A stretch of 64,000 bases of DNA from positions 62,001-126,000 of the forward strand of contig JBJHDF010000007.1 of assembly GCA_050486405.1 (NCBI GenBank). The letters run 5' to 3'. Each line of letters begins with the position of its first letter. The stretch's first letter is position 1. Shown here piece after piece: positions 62,919 through 64,000 of the stretch. This DNA comes from JBJHDF01 sp050486405 (GTDB taxonomy: Bacteria > Pseudomonadota > Gammaproteobacteria > Pseudomonadales > Cellvibrionaceae). The notes below the pieces were generated by a model. The model had not been told where the DNA came from and searched no databases. It saw only the letters and a program-made list of their open reading frames with translations. Position numbers and translations under genes: made by a program.

Positions 62919-64000
62919 TTACCAACTCCAACCCAACAGTAACAGCAATAACAGCAACCAGGCGCCGATGTGGACCGTACCCTGCTGCCAGAAGCGATTC
63001 CAGTGTCGCTCCCGGCGGCGCCAGCGGCGGGCGAGACCCCCCGCTCTTCCGGAGGTGGTTTTGCGCCGGTTTTTGGGTGGTTGCAACAACCGTTGCAGTT
63101 GCAGCGACAGGGTTACTGCCGGGCTGGGCAGGTGTCGCAGCGATGCCGGTATCCGCCAGCGTTTCACCAGAGCCACCGCCGCTATAGCCAGCGCCAGCAG
63201 CGGCGGCCATAGTGATGACCAGAGGCCGGAGAGGGACAGGCTTGTCCCCGAACCCGCCAGCATGAGCGGCCAGAGCAGCAGCGGCGACAGGCTCAACAGC
63301 GCCCAGGGCAACAGCAGATAAGCCGGGGGCCTGTCCTGTTCCCTGCTCATGGCGCGCTGCTGTTGCCGGAACAGCCAGAGCACACGCAACAGCAGCAGGG
63401 CCGTGGCGCCGGAGCCCAGGCTCAGCAACAGGCCCCAGTGGGCGAAATCGCTCTGGGCAAAAGCGTCCTTGAGCTGCGTCTTCACCACAGCGCCGGTGGT
63501 AAACGGCAGGCCCGCCAGGGCCAGTGCCGGCAGAGCCAGCAGCGGCCAGCACCAGCGCTGCAGGCGGTGCACACTGGCCATGCCGGCGGCGAGAAACAGG
63601 GCGCCCTTGGCCAGGCCGTGGTGCAGGGCGTAGAGCACCAGGCCGGCCGGCGCGGCGGCCGGGTGCTGCCAGGCCAGGGCCAGAATCAGCAGCAGGTAAC
63701 TGACCTGGCTCACCGAGGAATAGGCCAGCGCCGTTTTGGTTTTGCTCTGCAGCAGCCCCAGCGCTACCCCGTAGAAGGCGCTGAACAGGGCCGCTGCCGC
63801 CAGCCAGGGCGCCCAGCTTTGCAGCAGCGGGTCCGCCTCGGGCAGAAAGCGCCAGAGACCGAGAATGCCCGCCTTGATCATGGCGCCCGACAACACCGCG
63901 CTGGCCGCCGCCGGCGCCGCCGGGTGGGCCAGGGGCAGCCACATATGCAGCGGCCAGAAGCCGGCCTTGAGACCGAAACCCGACAACAACAGCGCTGCCG
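62919..64000 (-). CDS. Complex I-like proton-translocating membrane subunit, N-terminus outside window
   Basis: Open to the right edge, so the N-terminus is missing; at least 360 residues are visible. It has the NuoL/M/N-type core: GFGLKAGFWPLHMWLPLAHPAAPAAASAVLSGAMIKAGILGLWRF, SKTKTALAYSSVSQVSYLLL, LHHGLAKGALFLAAG and KTQLKDAFA. The Lys residues (KAG, KTK, KGA) are those used for proton transfer. Isolated subunits of this kind belong to NADH dehydrogenase variants, Mrp-type antiporters or carbon-concentrating DabB complexes. Which applies cannot be decided here. The C-terminal tail is basic (about 300-345) before a final helix. Confidence 0.85.
   Translation of the reverse strand, partial: AALLLSGFGLKAGFWPLHMWLPLAHPAAPAAASAVLSGAMIKAGILGLWRFLPEADPLLQSWAPWLAAAALFSAFYGVALGLLQSKTKTALAYSSVSQVSYLLLILALAWQHPAAAPAGLVLYALHHGLAKGALFLAAGMASVHRLQRWCWPLLALPALALAGLPFTTGAVVKTQLKDAFAQSDFAHWGLLLSLGSGATALLLLRVLWLFRQQQRAMSREQDRPPAYLLLPWALLSLSPLLLWPLMLAGSGTSLSLSGLWSSLWPPLLALAIAAVALVKRWRIPASLRHLPSPAVTLSLQLQRLLQPPKNRRKTTSGRAGGLARRWRRRERHWNRFWQQGTVHIGAWLLLLLLLLGWSW

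Overview
The window looks like a chromosomal segment of a polysaccharide-degrading gammaproteobacterium, most likely from the Cellvibrionales/Cellvibrionaceae or a relative. This is inferred from gene content, not from a marker gene: a secreted cellulase with two CBM6 modules and a Ser/Gly linker, a GH9 lipoprotein cellulase, and the Pseudomonas-like gene neighbourhood pgk - tkt - ArsR regulator - metK - ahcY - metF. Most of the window is clearly GC-rich. Roughly 34-55 kb is visibly richer in A+T and in rare-looking codons, as expected for a transferred island. I see no tRNA, rRNA, CRISPR array, transposase or integrase.

Layout. 1-6.2 kb (minus strand): an RND efflux adaptor and permease followed by a truncated beta-propeller sensor protein. 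6.3-9.5 kb (minus): a GntR/YtrA-type regulator, a DUF2306-like membrane protein, and an ABC ATPase with its permease, with a palindromic operator in the promoter. 9.6-11.9 kb: tex. 12-18.9 kb: the CBM6-CBM6-GH5 cellulase, a chemoreceptor, an alpha/beta hydrolase and the GH9 cellulase. 19-22.3 kb (minus): pgk and tkt. 22.5-26.3 kb (minus): a NrtA/SsuA-type ABC importer whose operon also carries a Sco1-like protein and a degenerate cupredoxin. 26.6-31.1 kb (plus): the S-adenosylhomocysteine cycle, sahR-metK-ahcY-metF. 31.2-33.9 kb: a papain-like cysteine protease lipoprotein.

34-55.1 kb is the accessory island. A convergent FkbM methyltransferase is followed by a tightly packed plus-strand run of sixteen genes: two radical SAM enzymes, an Old Yellow Enzyme-type flavoprotein, an NAD-dependent epimerase, a GH26-like protein, a DegT aminotransferase, a three-gene ABC-2 exporter, a GH116-like protein, a PhyH-type oxygenase, a MacAB-like three-gene exporter and an MTA/SAH-nucleosidase-like protein. 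It reads as a biosynthesis-and-export cluster for an aminated, probably sugar-derived product. It has no PKS, NRPS, glycosyltransferase or obvious precursor peptide and does not match a pathway I know. This is my main candidate for an undescribed system.

55.2-64 kb (minus): lpdA, a second MFP/ATPase/FtsX/FtsX exporter operon, a glutathione peroxidase, a cardiolipin-synthase-like phospholipase D protein and a truncated complex-I-like proton channel subunit.

A second notable structure is the scar around the ABC/Sco operon. The same 24-bp palindrome, with the same TTGATA-17-TAGACT promoter, occurs on both sides of it, and a remnant of a second tkt gene lies just before the right-hand copy. The ancestral tkt-operator-sahR junction therefore appears to have been split or duplicated when the ABC operon arrived.
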